Virus record (IMG/VR): IMGVR_UViG_3300024520_000138
Location: 1 to 44,784 of that record
DNA: 44,784 bases
Source: a virus
Reading direction: 5' to 3' (one strand)
A model generated the notes under the pieces. It worked only from the letters and a program-made list of their open reading frames with translations, made no database searches and had not been told where the DNA came from. Positions 30,006-38,962 of the stretch are shown here, in pieces (positions within the stretch are counted from its first letter, which is position 1; every line of letters begins with the position of its first letter). A program made the position numbers and the translations under genes.

Positions 30006-31987
30006 GTCAGTACCTCCGTTGTGCTACCCAGGGAGGTAACATCAAGAACGAATGGGAAGGATATCTGAGTTCGGTCAACGCTCATTTTGATTAAAGATTT
30101 GTCCATATCATACCGCTTGGTAAGTACCCGATAAGATTCTGAAATAGAATGGAAATCGTCTTGGACATATATCGTTTCCCCGACTGTAGGAAATAGACCT
30201 GCCATAGTAGTTGTAATTTCAAGCCTGTCGTCAGGTTCCGAGTTAGCTAATATCCGTCGCTGCGTAAAGTTCAAAGCCGAAGACGAGTTCACATACCAAA
30301 CATTATTATCTTTTATTAAGTCTTCTTTAAGACCAAAGCTATTAATAGACGTAGTGTCATCCGTAAAGACTGTGAATGTATGAAAGTTTGAAGTGACGTC
30401 GTAACCACCTGACGCATGCTGTCGATTGACAACATCATTAGTATCAAACTTCAAAGTCAAATCTTTAATGCTTGAGTTATCGAAAGAACCCACTGCAGCC
30501 GAGACGATACCAAACCGGTTGAAGTTAAGTTTATCTTCGTTGATAAAAATAGCGGAGTGAGTATGCCTGGCGATTTTCCTCAGTATCTCCGTGACTTTTT
30601 GTCCGGTGAAATTAGCTTCCATGAAGACCGAGTCACCACTGAAGATCGCAGCCCAGGCGTTAAAAGAGTCCCAGTTTATATCCGGGTTTGAAGTGCTCTG
30701 AACATTACTATAACCTCCGTATGATGTAACGGTTGCCCAGACTATATCAGTGGGGAGATCAGTGCCACTGGAGAACGTAACTGGAACGTCAGGAGTACCA
30801 ACTTTTCTTTCAGATAGTTGTTGGAACTTATCAATGACCGTTATAGTACAAAGCTCTTTTGAATAGTTGAGAGTTCGCATTTTACCAGAGAATACAATAG
30901 AATCTTCCCCACTCGTATTCTCTGGTATATCCATTGACTGAACCTCTCGGTCTGGTACAAGTTGCATCACTTTATAAAGCTTAGTCTTGTTATTAAGTAT
31001 TTTAAAACCGCCGATGTAAGACACGCCGCCAACAGCGACCTGAGAATGAAAGACTCCGTTATAAATTGCACCCGATAAATCGAAAGCATTCGGGAGTATA
31101 AGTTCAAAAATGAAATCCTCCCTATCTGTTCCAACAGTGGTTGTTCCTTGAACGTACATGGCTGTCCCATCTTCACTAATGCTTAGATGGGTAAAAAAAT
31201 CAAGGCCCAATACTTCGAATAGGTCTAAAGTCTTGTCGATTGTAGCACTTGAAGGGTCGTATGCTGTGCCCAACGTATACTGTATTAGTATCTTCTGGTC
31301 ACCACCTATCATAAACAACTTAGTCCCGATATCGTTTATAGCTAACCCGAAAGCTGTCGAATCGTCGTTTGCCGTATCAAGGTCAAAGCCTGACCCACTA
31401 TACGAGATAGTAGATAAATCCCACGGCGTTGACATCTCGTACCTGAAAATCTTTTCAAAAGCTATTGAATTGACGAAAAGATACTGACCAGCATTTCCCG
31501 TGACCATACCACTAGCGACTGAAACTTCTGTTAATGAAGCGGTTACGGTATCATAAGTTGCTGTACTTAAATCTTCCGCGACACTTAAGGTGTACGAGTA
31601 TATTTCAGTGACCGTTGCCAGGATAAACATTTTAGTGAAAGCTGCGTTAAAGACAACATCAGCAGCAGCCCCAAGTTGGGTAGTGTAGTCAAATACAGTA
31701 TCATCTACCGCCCCGGCTAAATCAGAGTCAGAGCCTGGGCCAAATCCAAATTTTAGTACCGTGGTTTGTTCCATCAAAGTTTTGTCTAACCGAATAGCGT
31801 TCAACTCCTTATCAGTATTAATAATGGGGATGGATATTGTTTTAGGTTTTACCTCATCCCATTTCGTAGAGATTGAAGGCCATTTTAATACTCGATTACT
31901 ATAGTCGTCCGAACCAACTATGAAAGTCCGTTGGGGACTACCCGGTTTAAATCGTTTTGTTTTCGCTATAAAACTATCAGTAACCAT
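30002..31987 (-). CDS. Tail hub/tip protein with inserted beta-propeller-like domain, 661 aa
   Basis: The protein seems to be a tail hub (gp27-like) domain split by a long insert. Residues 1-85 (NRVLKWPSIS, ISIPIINTDKELN, TTVLKFGFGP) and from about 345 (EDSIVFSGKMRTLNYSKEL, CTITVIDKFQQLSERKVG) form one hub-like unit; the rest includes TGQKVTEILRKIARHTHSAI and ends with VDRTQISFPF. Between them, roughly 95-335, are repeated blades such as AEDLSTATYDTV, RYEMSTPWDLSTISY and IQYTLGTAYDPSSATI, separated by GTKLFMIG-type strands. The same blades occur in the 385-residue protein at 32343-33500. The insert is a likely receptor-binding or particle-exposed domain. Confidence 0.7.
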   Translation of the reverse strand: MVTDSFIAKTKRFKPGSPQRTFIVGSDDYSNRVLKWPSISTKWDEVKPKTISIPIINTDKELNAIRLDKTLMEQTTVLKFGFGPGSDSDLAGAVDDTVFDYTTQLGAAADVVFNAAFTKMFILATVTEIYSYTLSVAEDLSTATYDTVTASLTEVSVASGMVTGNAGQYLFVNSIAFEKIFRYEMSTPWDLSTISYSGSGFDLDTANDDSTAFGLAINDIGTKLFMIGGDQKILIQYTLGTAYDPSSATIDKTLDLFEVLGLDFFTHLSISEDGTAMYVQGTTTVGTDREDFIFELILPNAFDLSGAIYNGVFHSQVAVGGVSYIGGFKILNNKTKLYKVMQLVPDREVQSMDIPENTSGEDSIVFSGKMRTLNYSKELCTITVIDKFQQLSERKVGTPDVPVTFSSGTDLPTDIVWATVTSYGGYSNVQSTSNPDINWDSFNAWAAIFSGDSVFMEANFTGQKVTEILRKIARHTHSAIFINEDKLNFNRFGIVSAAVGSFDNSSIKDLTLKFDTNDVVNRQHASGGYDVTSNFHTFTVFTDDTTSINSFGLKEDLIKDNNVWYVNSSSALNFTQRRILANSEPDDRLEITTTMAGLFPTVGETIYVQDDFHSISESYRVLTKRYDMDKSLIKMSVDRTQISFPFVLDVTSLGSTTEVLT

Positions 31988-32346
31988 TAGAATGATCCCA
32001 GTTCAATGATACCTTCGAATCTTTTATCGTAAGGTTCAGACAATTTACTAATAGGTGCAGTCTTATTCACCAAGCGAACATTGAAAGAACCCGAGGTTAC
32101 ATCTGTCGGTATCCAGATCAAGTCCGTATTGTTTTCCCACCAATCATTCACAACCGACCGAAAGGATGAGTTGACATAACTTACAGTGAATTTAACTCTT
32201 TCCTTAATCACCCAGGTGTAGTTAAAATAAGCCCCAGTATCCGTAGTATATTTGGAACCCACCTTCTGTGATGAATTTAAAAATCCCTGGTACCTGGGGA
32301 AGACTAAAACACTTGACAAACTATTCGCCATTAAAATGTTGCTCAT
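31987..32346 (-). CDS. Tail-tip protein, propeller-free paralogue, 119 aa
   Basis: Starts four bases inside the upstream gene and ends where the hub gene begins. Its core, FTVSYVNSSFRSVVNDWWENN and RLVNKTAPISKLSEPYDKRF, matches the two ends of the 385-residue neighbour (FISEADRAIINGWWKND and KLINRSLPIDSVIEPHNNLF). It is thus a compact version of the same domain. It may form part of the distal tail ring. Function inferred from position only. Confidence 0.7.
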   Translation of the reverse strand: MSNILMANSLSSVLVFPRYQGFLNSSQKVGSKYTTDTGAYFNYTWVIKERVKFTVSYVNSSFRSVVNDWWENNTDLIWIPTDVTSGSFNVRLVNKTAPISKLSEPYDKRFEGIIELGSF

Positions 32347-33500
32347 TCGTATGTCCTCAAATCCAACTTACCTCTGAACAAATTGTTGTGAGGTTCAATA
32401 ACTGAATCGATCGGTAGGCTTCTATTAATTAATTTAATGTTTATAGCTGTCGGTGCGTTGGTGGCAAACTGATAGATAGTGTCAGTGGTACTATCTGGAA
32501 CATAGAAGTGTTTAAAGTTTTGGCTGAACGATACGCCCCGTGGTGCGTTAAGTGCTGGAACTGGAACTTGCATATCGTAAACAGCACCATTGTAAACGGA
32601 AGTTGTTATATCGTAAGGTGTAGCTAGGTCATATTCGAAAAGGGAGTCCATCGTAAGACCTGCTATGTACATTTTGAAGCCGCCAAAAGCGAATTGGATG
32701 CCAAACGGAATTCCATCTTCGGATGATACGTCGAAACTCTGACCACTATATACAAATGATTCAATACCCCACGGAGCCGATAACGTGTAGCGATATACTT
32801 TATCAGTCTCCGCACCTAGTAAAATACACACAGCGCCATCACCTGAAAAAACCATCCCCGCTGTTGAATCGTCTTCAGTAGAAAAATTAATGCTAGTAAC
32901 GCCATCAGGTGTTGCTGTTGTAATATCCCAAGCAGTTGTTAATGTGAACGGTGTTATATCATCGCTACTGATATCTTGGCAGAACAACTTGAGGCCGTCA
33001 GGTTTGAAAAAGAACGTCTGGCAACTAGACACGCCCGTAAGAACGAGGTTCACTGAGTTGTATATAGCCGTTGATAGATCGTAAGCCGTTGATAGATCGT
33101 ATTCAAACAAAGTTGCAGGTATACTCTGCACAACCCACAACTTCAAACCGTCGTCAGAAATTCTTGCCTCACGTAAACGTGATGCTGCAGCCAGTTGACT
33201 AGTAACGTCTAATGAATTCCCTATGTAAATAGAATTACTAATCTCAAATCCCTCGAACGAATCCCAGAACCTAAGAGGGGTATCGTTTTTCCACCAACCA
33301 TTGATGATTGCCCGGTCAGCTTCCGAGATAAACCTAACACCCATCTTGAAGTTTTTAAAGCTACCCCACTTGTATACATAATCAGAACCATCTCGAACCG
33401 TTATTCGGTCTTCAAGTTTCCGGTGGGGTATTTCAAAGTTGAACTCCGGGTTTATAACAACCGTATCAGTACTGGTTGTGTCTTGTAGAATAATAGGCAT
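32343..33500 (-). CDS. Tail-tip protein with inserted beta-propeller-like domain, 385 aa
   Basis: Residues 1-85 (IPHRKLEDRITV, YKWGSFKNFKMGVRFISEAD, GWWKNDTPLRFW) and 345-385 (INIKLINRSLPIDSVIEPHN) are the same domain as the 119-residue neighbour. An insert of about 255 residues between them has four or five blades: LFEYDLSTAYDLSTAIY, TPFTLTTAWDITTATP, VYRYTLSAPWGIESFVYSG, LFEYDLATPYDITTSVY, each preceded by a strand like DGLKLWVV or GGFKMYIAG. This fits a beta-propeller. An exact 18-bp tandem duplication at 33067-33102 produced the doubled YDLSTA. Near the start codon the gene touches the tape measure stop. Likely part of the host-recognition tip. Confidence 0.7.
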   Translation of the reverse strand: MPIILQDTTSTDTVVINPEFNFEIPHRKLEDRITVRDGSDYVYKWGSFKNFKMGVRFISEADRAIINGWWKNDTPLRFWDSFEGFEISNSIYIGNSLDVTSQLAAASRLREARISDDGLKLWVVQSIPATLFEYDLSTAYDLSTAIYNSVNLVLTGVSSCQTFFFKPDGLKLFCQDISSDDITPFTLTTAWDITTATPDGVTSINFSTEDDSTAGMVFSGDGAVCILLGAETDKVYRYTLSAPWGIESFVYSGQSFDVSSEDGIPFGIQFAFGGFKMYIAGLTMDSLFEYDLATPYDITTSVYNGAVYDMQVPVPALNAPRGVSFSQNFKHFYVPDSTTDTIYQFATNAPTAINIKLINRSLPIDSVIEPHNNLFRGKLDLRTYE

Positions 33501-35587
33501 TAGTCGAGATTCCTCTCAATGGCAGCCTGGCGTATACCGGCGCTGTCCAGGGTATCAAGGGCGGGGATAACCCGTTCACTCACAAAGACTTCAAGTTCAA
33601 TGTCACTGATGTCTTCAAACCGTTCAGCTGATGTGTTAATTTGTATTTCGATATTACCAATACTAGTACCACCACCTGCGCTACCCTGGGCATCGAGAAA
33701 GTCTGTTAGATCAGCGTTTTGCTTGGGGCTGATAATTCGTTCACCTTTATTGACAAGTACTGTAGTTTCCTCAGGTACGAATCCTAAACCACCATGTGCT
33801 GCGACTGATGCACCTAGCGAGGATCCTGTTGCTGAGAATGATCCAAACTGTGCCAGTGCTTGACTACCATGGGAAGCAGCAACTACAGGGGCAGTTAAGC
33901 TTATAGGCCAAGGTGCTGCTGATACTGACGCCAGGGTATTGGCTGCTGCTAATCCTGCTGCCTTACCTACCTCCGCGGAAGCTTCAGTCTTAACAGACGC
34001 TATAGTTAACGCAGAAGTTATCTTACGTTGAATCTGCATAGCGACAAATGTAGCGATGACTTCTTTTAAAACGTTCTTAGCTATTTGCTTAAATACCTTG
34101 GAAGCTTTCTCACCTTCTACGATCACTTCTCCAACACCTTGACCAATAGCCTTGGTTGTATTCATCATTGTAGCAAATAGAGACTTAGCGAATTCTTCAG
34201 TCAATGACTTCTGGTTAGATAAGAATAATTCACTTTGTTCTCGCATGAAGTCCATTATTCCGGAAACCTTCTCAGCATTCATAACAGCTATCTCTTCAAC
34301 AGCTTCACCAAATACTGATAGTTGTTCAATCATAGCTTCTGCTTGAGCTGATGCTAGTTCAGTATTAATACCAAACATTTCTTTTAGTGCAGTGCCTGTT
34401 GAATCAGCGTTCTCCAGTACTATTTCAGATACGCCTCCCATGGTTTCTATTAGTACATCCATTTCGGCGGACGCAGCTTTTGCAGCTTCTGATATAATAT
34501 CACCGAATGATTTGGCGACTATATCATCATCAAACAAAGACTTAATATTATGCCATGCATTCTCTGCGAAGGATCCAAAAGACGTCCATATAATTTTAAA
34601 CTGAGATACAAAAATCCTAGCGAGGAATGGGGCAATATCCATAGCCATGTTTAAGATTCCAACAAACATTTCTTTGAAGCCAGCAGTCACTTCGTTCAAT
34701 ACGTCCGCGGTAGTATCTAGATCAAACAAACGAGAAAAGAAGTTTCCAACAGTGTTAAACACCTGGGCAACTACATTGCCAAATGTTAGGATATTCTTTA
34801 TTGCACTCTTGACAAACAGTACGATGTTTCCACGGCTGTTAGCTACGAAGTCAGCGAACTGATTAGCTAATCCAGTAACCATGGGAATCAATTCGTTACC
34901 TACTGCACGAGCTGTGCCTCCTAACGCAGTTGTGACACGTAGCATTGAATCTTTGTATTTCTCTGCGTTAGCTACACCCTGCGCGTCCATTGTCCCGCCT
35001 AAGAATGCTAGGTCAGCTGCTGCATCCTTAAACGACTGAGAACCTTTCTGCATTGTCTGTAACACTGATACGCCTTCTGAATCAAACAGCTTAAAGGCTA
35101 ATCGGACTTTATCAGACTGTGACTCTACGCCTAACAGAGAATCAGCTACAACGTTCATCTGTTGGTCAAGTGGTATCGATGCTAAATCTCTGGCGTTAAG
35201 TCCCAGCTCAGCAATGGCAGTCTTAGCTTCACCAGAACCCTCGGCAGCTTCTGCAATTCGTCGAGTCATACGTTGTAGAGCTAAGTCAAAAGTATTAGCT
35301 TCGACACCACCGAGCTTGGCAGCAAAATGAAACTCTGATAGCTTATCAACTGCTATGCCCAATCTCGTCGAAAGCTTTCCAACTTTATCCTGAGCATTAG
35401 CTATCTTGTTTAGAAATAAAACGGTAGCAGTGGCAGCAGCAGTGAAAGCAAGAGCGGCAACTTTACCAACTCGTGCTGCTGCTTTGACTGTTGCCTTCGC
35501 TGCCTTCGCTACTGACTTAGTTGCTTTACCGAAGGTACTTGACAAACCATCAACACCTTTCAGGGTAAACTGTATGACGTTAGCCAC
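33500..35587 (-). CDS. Tail tape measure protein
   Basis: 695 residues starting at a GTG (35587). The start (FTLKGVDGLSSTFGKATKSV) and Ala-rich helices are typical. The middle has hydrophobic segments (AALAFTAAATATVLFL and the region AVGNELIPMVTGLANQF) as in other tape measures that pass through membranes. The central part ANAEKYKDSMLRVTTALGGT belongs to the tail-tape family. At about 0.15 nm per residue the tail would be near 100 nm. The GTG overlaps the frameshift chaperone stop (TAGTG), giving tight coupling. A His/Gly-rich stretch near residue 600 (SLGASVAAHGGLGFVPEETT) matches the C-terminal motif of many tape measures. Confidence 0.88.
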   Translation of the reverse strand: MANVIQFTLKGVDGLSSTFGKATKSVAKAAKATVKAAARVGKVAALAFTAAATATVLFLNKIANAQDKVGKLSTRLGIAVDKLSEFHFAAKLGGVEANTFDLALQRMTRRIAEAAEGSGEAKTAIAELGLNARDLASIPLDQQMNVVADSLLGVESQSDKVRLAFKLFDSEGVSVLQTMQKGSQSFKDAAADLAFLGGTMDAQGVANAEKYKDSMLRVTTALGGTARAVGNELIPMVTGLANQFADFVANSRGNIVLFVKSAIKNILTFGNVVAQVFNTVGNFFSRLFDLDTTADVLNEVTAGFKEMFVGILNMAMDIAPFLARIFVSQFKIIWTSFGSFAENAWHNIKSLFDDDIVAKSFGDIISEAAKAASAEMDVLIETMGGVSEIVLENADSTGTALKEMFGINTELASAQAEAMIEQLSVFGEAVEEIAVMNAEKVSGIMDFMREQSELFLSNQKSLTEEFAKSLFATMMNTTKAIGQGVGEVIVEGEKASKVFKQIAKNVLKEVIATFVAMQIQRKITSALTIASVKTEASAEVGKAAGLAAANTLASVSAAPWPISLTAPVVAASHGSQALAQFGSFSATGSSLGASVAAHGGLGFVPEETTVLVNKGERIISPKQNADLTDFLDAQGSAGGGTSIGNIEIQINTSAERFEDISDIELEVFVSERVIPALDTLDSAGIRQAAIERNLD

Positions 35588-36185
35588 TATCTTCCTCTCT
35601 TTTTCCTAGGAGTATTTAGTCTGTGAAGTTCATCTTTAATAATCGTAAAGATCTCACAAACAACATTATCCTGTTCGGCGTATGTACCCCCGTCGGGCCA
35701 ACACCATTGAGAAGGTGCGTGACCTTCGGCAGTTAAGTTTACACAACCCACAACTATTTTGACCCACTCTTCACATGCGAAATCGTAGAGGATGATGTCT
35801 CGTCTCGTTCCTGTGCCACGTCCGTAGTGCTGCGTGGCTTGTCGGAGTTTTTTGAGTCTTCATCACCCAACTTAGATATGTTGAATAGTTCAGCGATAAT
35901 CTCTCCTGCTAATGTCATGAAGTAAGTCTGATCACAAACAGTTTCGATAGTTACTGGGTTACCGTCTTCATCCTTAAGACCTTTGAAGTTCTCGACATAG
36001 TTCGGCAGAAGATCTGACGCCAAATTCATTAAGTCAACGTCGACTTTAACTTCGCCTTTACCGGCTTCATTCATGAAAGGCATCAACACCATCATGTCCG
36101 CTCGACGAAGCCGGTTCAAGTTCATTGTAATTTTGTCCTCTTCGAATTCAGTTTCGTAAGGACAGCTCTTAGTAAATTTGCTCAT
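35587..36185 (-). CDS. Tail assembly chaperone GT by programmed -1 frameshift
   Basis: A second frame opens across the end of the shorter chaperone. The slippery heptamer A-AAA-AAC lies at 35853-35847 in the correct phase of the upstream frame (codons TCA AAA AAC). After a -1 shift the sequence reads KKLRQATQHYGRGTGTRRDI and continues ILYDFACEEWVKIVVG to a TAG at 35587-35589, giving a 199-residue G-T fusion. This is the standard arrangement between tail tube and tape measure genes in siphoviruses. Confidence 0.85.
35754..36185 (-). CDS. Tail assembly chaperone G (unshifted product)
   Basis: A 143-residue acidic protein beginning MSKFTKSCPYETEFEEDKIT, with NYVENFKGLKDEDGNPVTIE near the middle and a Ser/Asp-rich tail ending SHVKSGSK. 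Located between the tube and tape-measure genes. It would be made in excess of the frameshifted form and together they chaperone the tape measure protein. Confidence 0.82.
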   Translation of the reverse strand: MSKFTKSCPYETEFEEDKITMNLNRLRRADMMVLMPFMNEAGKGEVKVDVDLMNLASDLLPNYVENFKGLKDEDGNPVTIETVCDQTYFMTLAGEIIAELFNISKLGDEDSKNSDKPRSTTDVAQERDETSSSTISHVKSGSK

Positions 36186-36203
36186 TAGTAATGGCTCCTG
36201 TTT

Positions 36204-37175
36204 CTAGTATACCGCTTGGGTATTAGTTAATGTAACTTGCAATGCTGTTGCCGACCCGGTATGATACTTGGCCTCAGCGGTAAACCCGACCTCGGTTTTA
36301 CCTGGGCCTGCCCCAACGGGTTTGAATTCGCTGTAACGGAGTGCCGGCATTTCGAGGATAATCTCATCTATATAACCCGATGAAATAGCTGTAACACCAC
36401 CAAAGGAAGCCTTAAACGGCTGCTCAGTTCCAGCGATGAATTTCTGCCACTCAGTCTGATTCTTAAAGATGATTGTACCAGAAACTTCGATAACCCGTTC
36501 GGCCGACCTTAGAACATGGGAAGGATACGGACTATTGTTTATAGTATGCATCGGCTCCAGGGAATCATCAGATACTATTGATAACGCTTTCAGGTTTCCG
36601 TTAGTTACACCGTTTATCTGAAGACTAGACACGTCCCAGGTGAACCGCTTACCTGTTGGATAACTTGCCGCGATGTCAGCATTCTGTGAGAACTTGCCAC
36701 CGACGAATGATGCCTTGGCAGTTAAGAACTCACCATTCTCCGCACCAAATTCCATTGCCCCGATATTCAGATTATAGAATAAGGAAGCCGAACCACCGTC
36801 ATCCATATACTTGAAATACGACATCGGGTCGTGCGCACTAAACTCGTCGAAGTCTGCCTGGGCTGACTTAAAGACATGATTGAATACGCTCGCAGAGTTT
36901 TCCTGTGTTACCGTAGCTGCACCGAAGTAACCACGACATAACACACCTAGGGGAATCGACTTAGCATTAATAATAAAATCCCCGTCAACCGTACGAGGTC
37001 CTTGATAACTATCACCTTCATCAAATACACCACGAGCGGATCCGTCTTTCAATGGGGGTATATTAAGCCCGACTGATTCCTCGATATGTTGAATGTGATA
37101 GAGCGAACTGACGTTTGCAGTATCCCACGAATTCTGGAATGACAAAGCGACGTGGGTTTTTTGACCGTAACTCAT
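36204..37175 (-). CDS. Major tail (tube) protein
   Basis: A 323-residue protein MSYGQKTHVALSFQNSWDTA with the pattern of phage tail tube proteins that include an N-terminal EESVGLNIPP strand and GDFIINAKSIPLG. A later Ig-like or extra domain may be present (SLQINGVTNGNLKALSIVSD). Size and position upstream of the frameshift chaperones support the call. Preceded by GGAGAAACAGTA. Confidence 0.85.
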   Translation of the reverse strand: MSYGQKTHVALSFQNSWDTANVSSLYHIQHIEESVGLNIPPLKDGSARGVFDEGDSYQGPRTVDGDFIINAKSIPLGVLCRGYFGAATVTQENSASVFNHVFKSAQADFDEFSAHDPMSYFKYMDDGGSASLFYNLNIGAMEFGAENGEFLTAKASFVGGKFSQNADIAASYPTGKRFTWDVSSLQINGVTNGNLKALSIVSDDSLEPMHTINNSPYPSHVLRSAERVIEVSGTIIFKNQTEWQKFIAGTEQPFKASFGGVTAISSGYIDEIILEMPALRYSEFKPVGAGPGKTEVGFTAEAKYHTGSATALQVTLTNTQAVY

Positions 37176-37186
37176 TACTGTTTCTC

Positions 37187-37360
37187 CTATTTAGGTTTAA
37201 CCTGTTTGACCGCTTTGTATTCCTCAGCCAACTTCTGTTCAATGTAACTATCTGCGACAGTCGCATCCATTATTTTGGTATCGTCGTAAGACACTACACC
37301 GATACCGGGCAACTCTTTTTCATCGCCGAGCCAGCGAATAACTTTAAACGATTTACTCAT
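37187..37360 (-). CDS. Small protein near tail terminator, 57 aa
   Basis: A 57-codon frame whose ATG overlaps the upstream stop (ATGA). MSKSFKVIRWLGDEKELPGI, then a strand/helix pair and a basic end KAVKQVKPK. Small proteins of this kind between terminator and tube genes are frequent in Mu-like tails (some are DUF2635-like, 55-70 residues with LPG in the middle). This one fits that size and motif, but the match is weak. Confidence 0.6.
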   Translation of the reverse strand: MSKSFKVIRWLGDEKELPGIGVVSYDDTKIMDATVADSYIEQKLAEEYKAVKQVKPK

Positions 37361-37797
37361 GATGTTGATACCTCTGTCTCAACGGTTATAAATGCAGACT
37401 GGAAATACAACTCTTCGGTTTCAGAACCGATTACGTACGAGTACGTTACGTCCACTCCTTTTACAATATCGACGATACCTCGAATCGATAAATCTGAAAA
37501 TAGTTTGTTTATAACTAATTCTACCAAGGCGTTAAGAGAGTCCTCAACTTCAGCTCCACTAGAATAGTTAACTTCCTGTGCGACTATGGTTAACGTCACT
37601 GCGCCTGTCCAAGCTTCGGGACCTTGCCCCAGGGTTTCTGGATCGTAGACAATAGAAGTTCCGTATATACCTACCCATGGACAAAGCTCAGGATCGGTGT
37701 TAACAGTGTCACTTCGACAAATGTTACGACCCTCAAATGCTGGGTCAGTATTGAATGCAGTCTCAATTGCCTTAGTTACGTCATTAGAAGTTAACAC
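37357..37797 (-). CDS. Tail terminator-like protein, 146 aa
   Basis: I take GTG 37797 as the start: GAGG lies nine bases upstream and it overlaps the previous gene only slightly; the longer ATG start at 37860 would overlap by 77 bases. The protein (VLTSNDVTKAIETAFNTDPA) has a typical terminator-like alpha/beta order: an N-terminal helix, a beta-sheet with TGAVTLTIVAQEVN, a helix SLNALVELVINKLF, and a final strand FQSAFITVETEV. The position between completion protein and tube protein supports the call. Confidence 0.65.
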   Translation of the reverse strand: MLTSNDVTKAIETAFNTDPAFEGRNICRSDTVNTDPELCPWVGIYGTSIVYDPETLGQGPEAWTGAVTLTIVAQEVNYSSGAEVEDSLNALVELVINKLFSDLSIRGIVDIVKGVDVTYSYVIGSETEELYFQSAFITVETEVSTS

Positions 37798-38254
37798 GGG
37801 AATTAGCCTCGTAGTGTCGTTGTAGTTCGTTAAGAATATCTTTAGAAACTTCAGACGCAATTGGCAAAGTACGCCTTGCTGGTAAATTCCCCATGCCTAA
37901 GTGATGTGCTTTGGAGTATGGGAGGTCTGAGCCAATACCAGCATCCTTAGCACTTGAGAATGGTAGATGTGAGATCCTCAATCGACCGGTATCTTGTAAA
38001 AGCTTTGCTGAAGAATCAATACCACCACCTTTAATACGACGACCACCAATTTTAAAATCTGGCCATGCGTCAGCTCCCAGGGTTTTACCCTGACCTTTAA
38101 AGTTCTTCTGCACCCATCTATCAAGAAGGACAGCCGCAGCTTTATGGAACCTAGCAAAGTCAACCATCTCTCTTTTTAGATTCTTCAAGACAGCTTGCAT
38201 CTTCGCAGCGTCAGGCGTCTGGGTAACCTTCAATTGGAAATTACCTTTCGTCAT
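37784..38254 (-). CDS. Tail completion/virion morphogenesis protein (Mu gpG-like)
   Basis: A 156-residue protein matching the Mu gpG virion morphogenesis family (PF05069-like): VLLDRWVQKNFKGQGK, W-P near residue 64, then SSAKLLQDTGRLRISHLPF, YSKAHHLGMGNLPARRTLPI. The LL-x-DTG-x-L and P-x-R motifs are diagnostic. The protein would join head and tail. It starts 14 bases inside the upstream gene. Confidence 0.82.
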   Translation of the reverse strand: MTKGNFQLKVTQTPDAAKMQAVLKNLKREMVDFARFHKAAAVLLDRWVQKNFKGQGKTLGADAWPDFKIGGRRIKGGGIDSSAKLLQDTGRLRISHLPFSSAKDAGIGSDLPYSKAHHLGMGNLPARRTLPIASEVSKDILNELQRHYEANSRVNF

Positions 38255-38681
38255 ACAAGTCTTCCAGTAGTTCAGGATCTATCAGATCACCATCAGGTCC
38301 GAGTTCGCTAAAGGTGGAATGATAATCCTCTGATGTGCTCCAGATAGCTTGGCCAACAGTTGAAACAGCGGAACCATTCTCGTCAATCAAATCCATGGTA
38401 CCACTAGCCAAGTCTTTCAACATTTGAAGTGCCTGAGTTCGAACTTCCTTAACACTCTTGTCTTTTCCAATCATCATCTTAGCAAACACAAGGTCAACAC
38501 AAATGTCTTTTAGTAGTGGTGGATTATCTGATACTGGCACAGTGTAGGGTCCAGAAAGCATCGCGTTAATAAATGCCTCTGCACCGGTTATGTAGCCATC
38601 ACCCATTTCAATAGAATCAGCAGCCGATGATAATTTACTGTACCTGTCTATGACGTCTTTCCAATCAGCATATGTACCCAT
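38241..38681 (-). CDS. Head-tail adaptor protein (DUF1320/gp36-like)
   Basis: A 146-residue acidic, mostly helical protein (MGTYADWKDVIDRYSKLSSA, then GYITGAEAFINAMLSG, VKEVRTQALQMLKDL). This is the DUF1320-like connector style with an N-terminal phage-adaptor helix followed by a long C-terminal acidic tail. It is directly upstream of the Mu gpG-like gene, as in Mu-type tails. Likely binds below the portal. Confidence 0.65.
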   Translation of the reverse strand: MGTYADWKDVIDRYSKLSSAADSIEMGDGYITGAEAFINAMLSGPYTVPVSDNPPLLKDICVDLVFAKMMIGKDKSVKEVRTQALQMLKDLASGTMDLIDENGSAVSTVGQAIWSTSEDYHSTFSELGPDGDLIDPELLEDLYDER

Positions 38682-38962
38682 TAGTCAGTCTCCTTAGAAA
38701 TAGCTTTGAAAGCGAATCGTTTTTTGTAGGGTTTACTAGCGACAGTTGCATCTGTTTGAGCAACGTAATACCCCAGGGTATTCACCAGGGTATACAAACC
38801 GTAATAATGACCGTTACCACTACTAGTCATTGATAGTGAGTTGACTAACGTATCACTACCGTTAAAAATCGACAGACTAATTGCGCTCGGTGTTATTCCA
38901 CTACTAACCCAAGTAACTTTGATTGTGTTACCGATTAGCTTTTTCTTTAGTGTAGAACTCAT
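38681..38962 (-). CDS. Small beta-rich virion-region protein, 93 aa
   Basis: MSSTLKKKLIGNTIKVTWVS then alternating strand residues (NSLSMTSSGNGHYYGLYTLV). A single Ig-like or jelly-roll domain. It starts four bases before the end of the repeat protein (ATGA) and ends at the adaptor start. No family recognised; position suggests a virion decoration or fibre-associated protein. Confidence 0.6.
   Translation of the reverse strand: MSSTLKKKLIGNTIKVTWVSSGITPSAISLSIFNGSDTLVNSLSMTSSGNGHYYGLYTLVNTLGYYVAQTDATVASKPYKKRFAFKAISKETD

Noticed and set aside
33519-35609. Several plus-strand open frames opposite the tape measure gene, rich in Ala and Ser.
   Set aside because: Reverse-strand shadows of an Ala-rich helical gene; they lack ribosome sites and disagree with the arm's direction.
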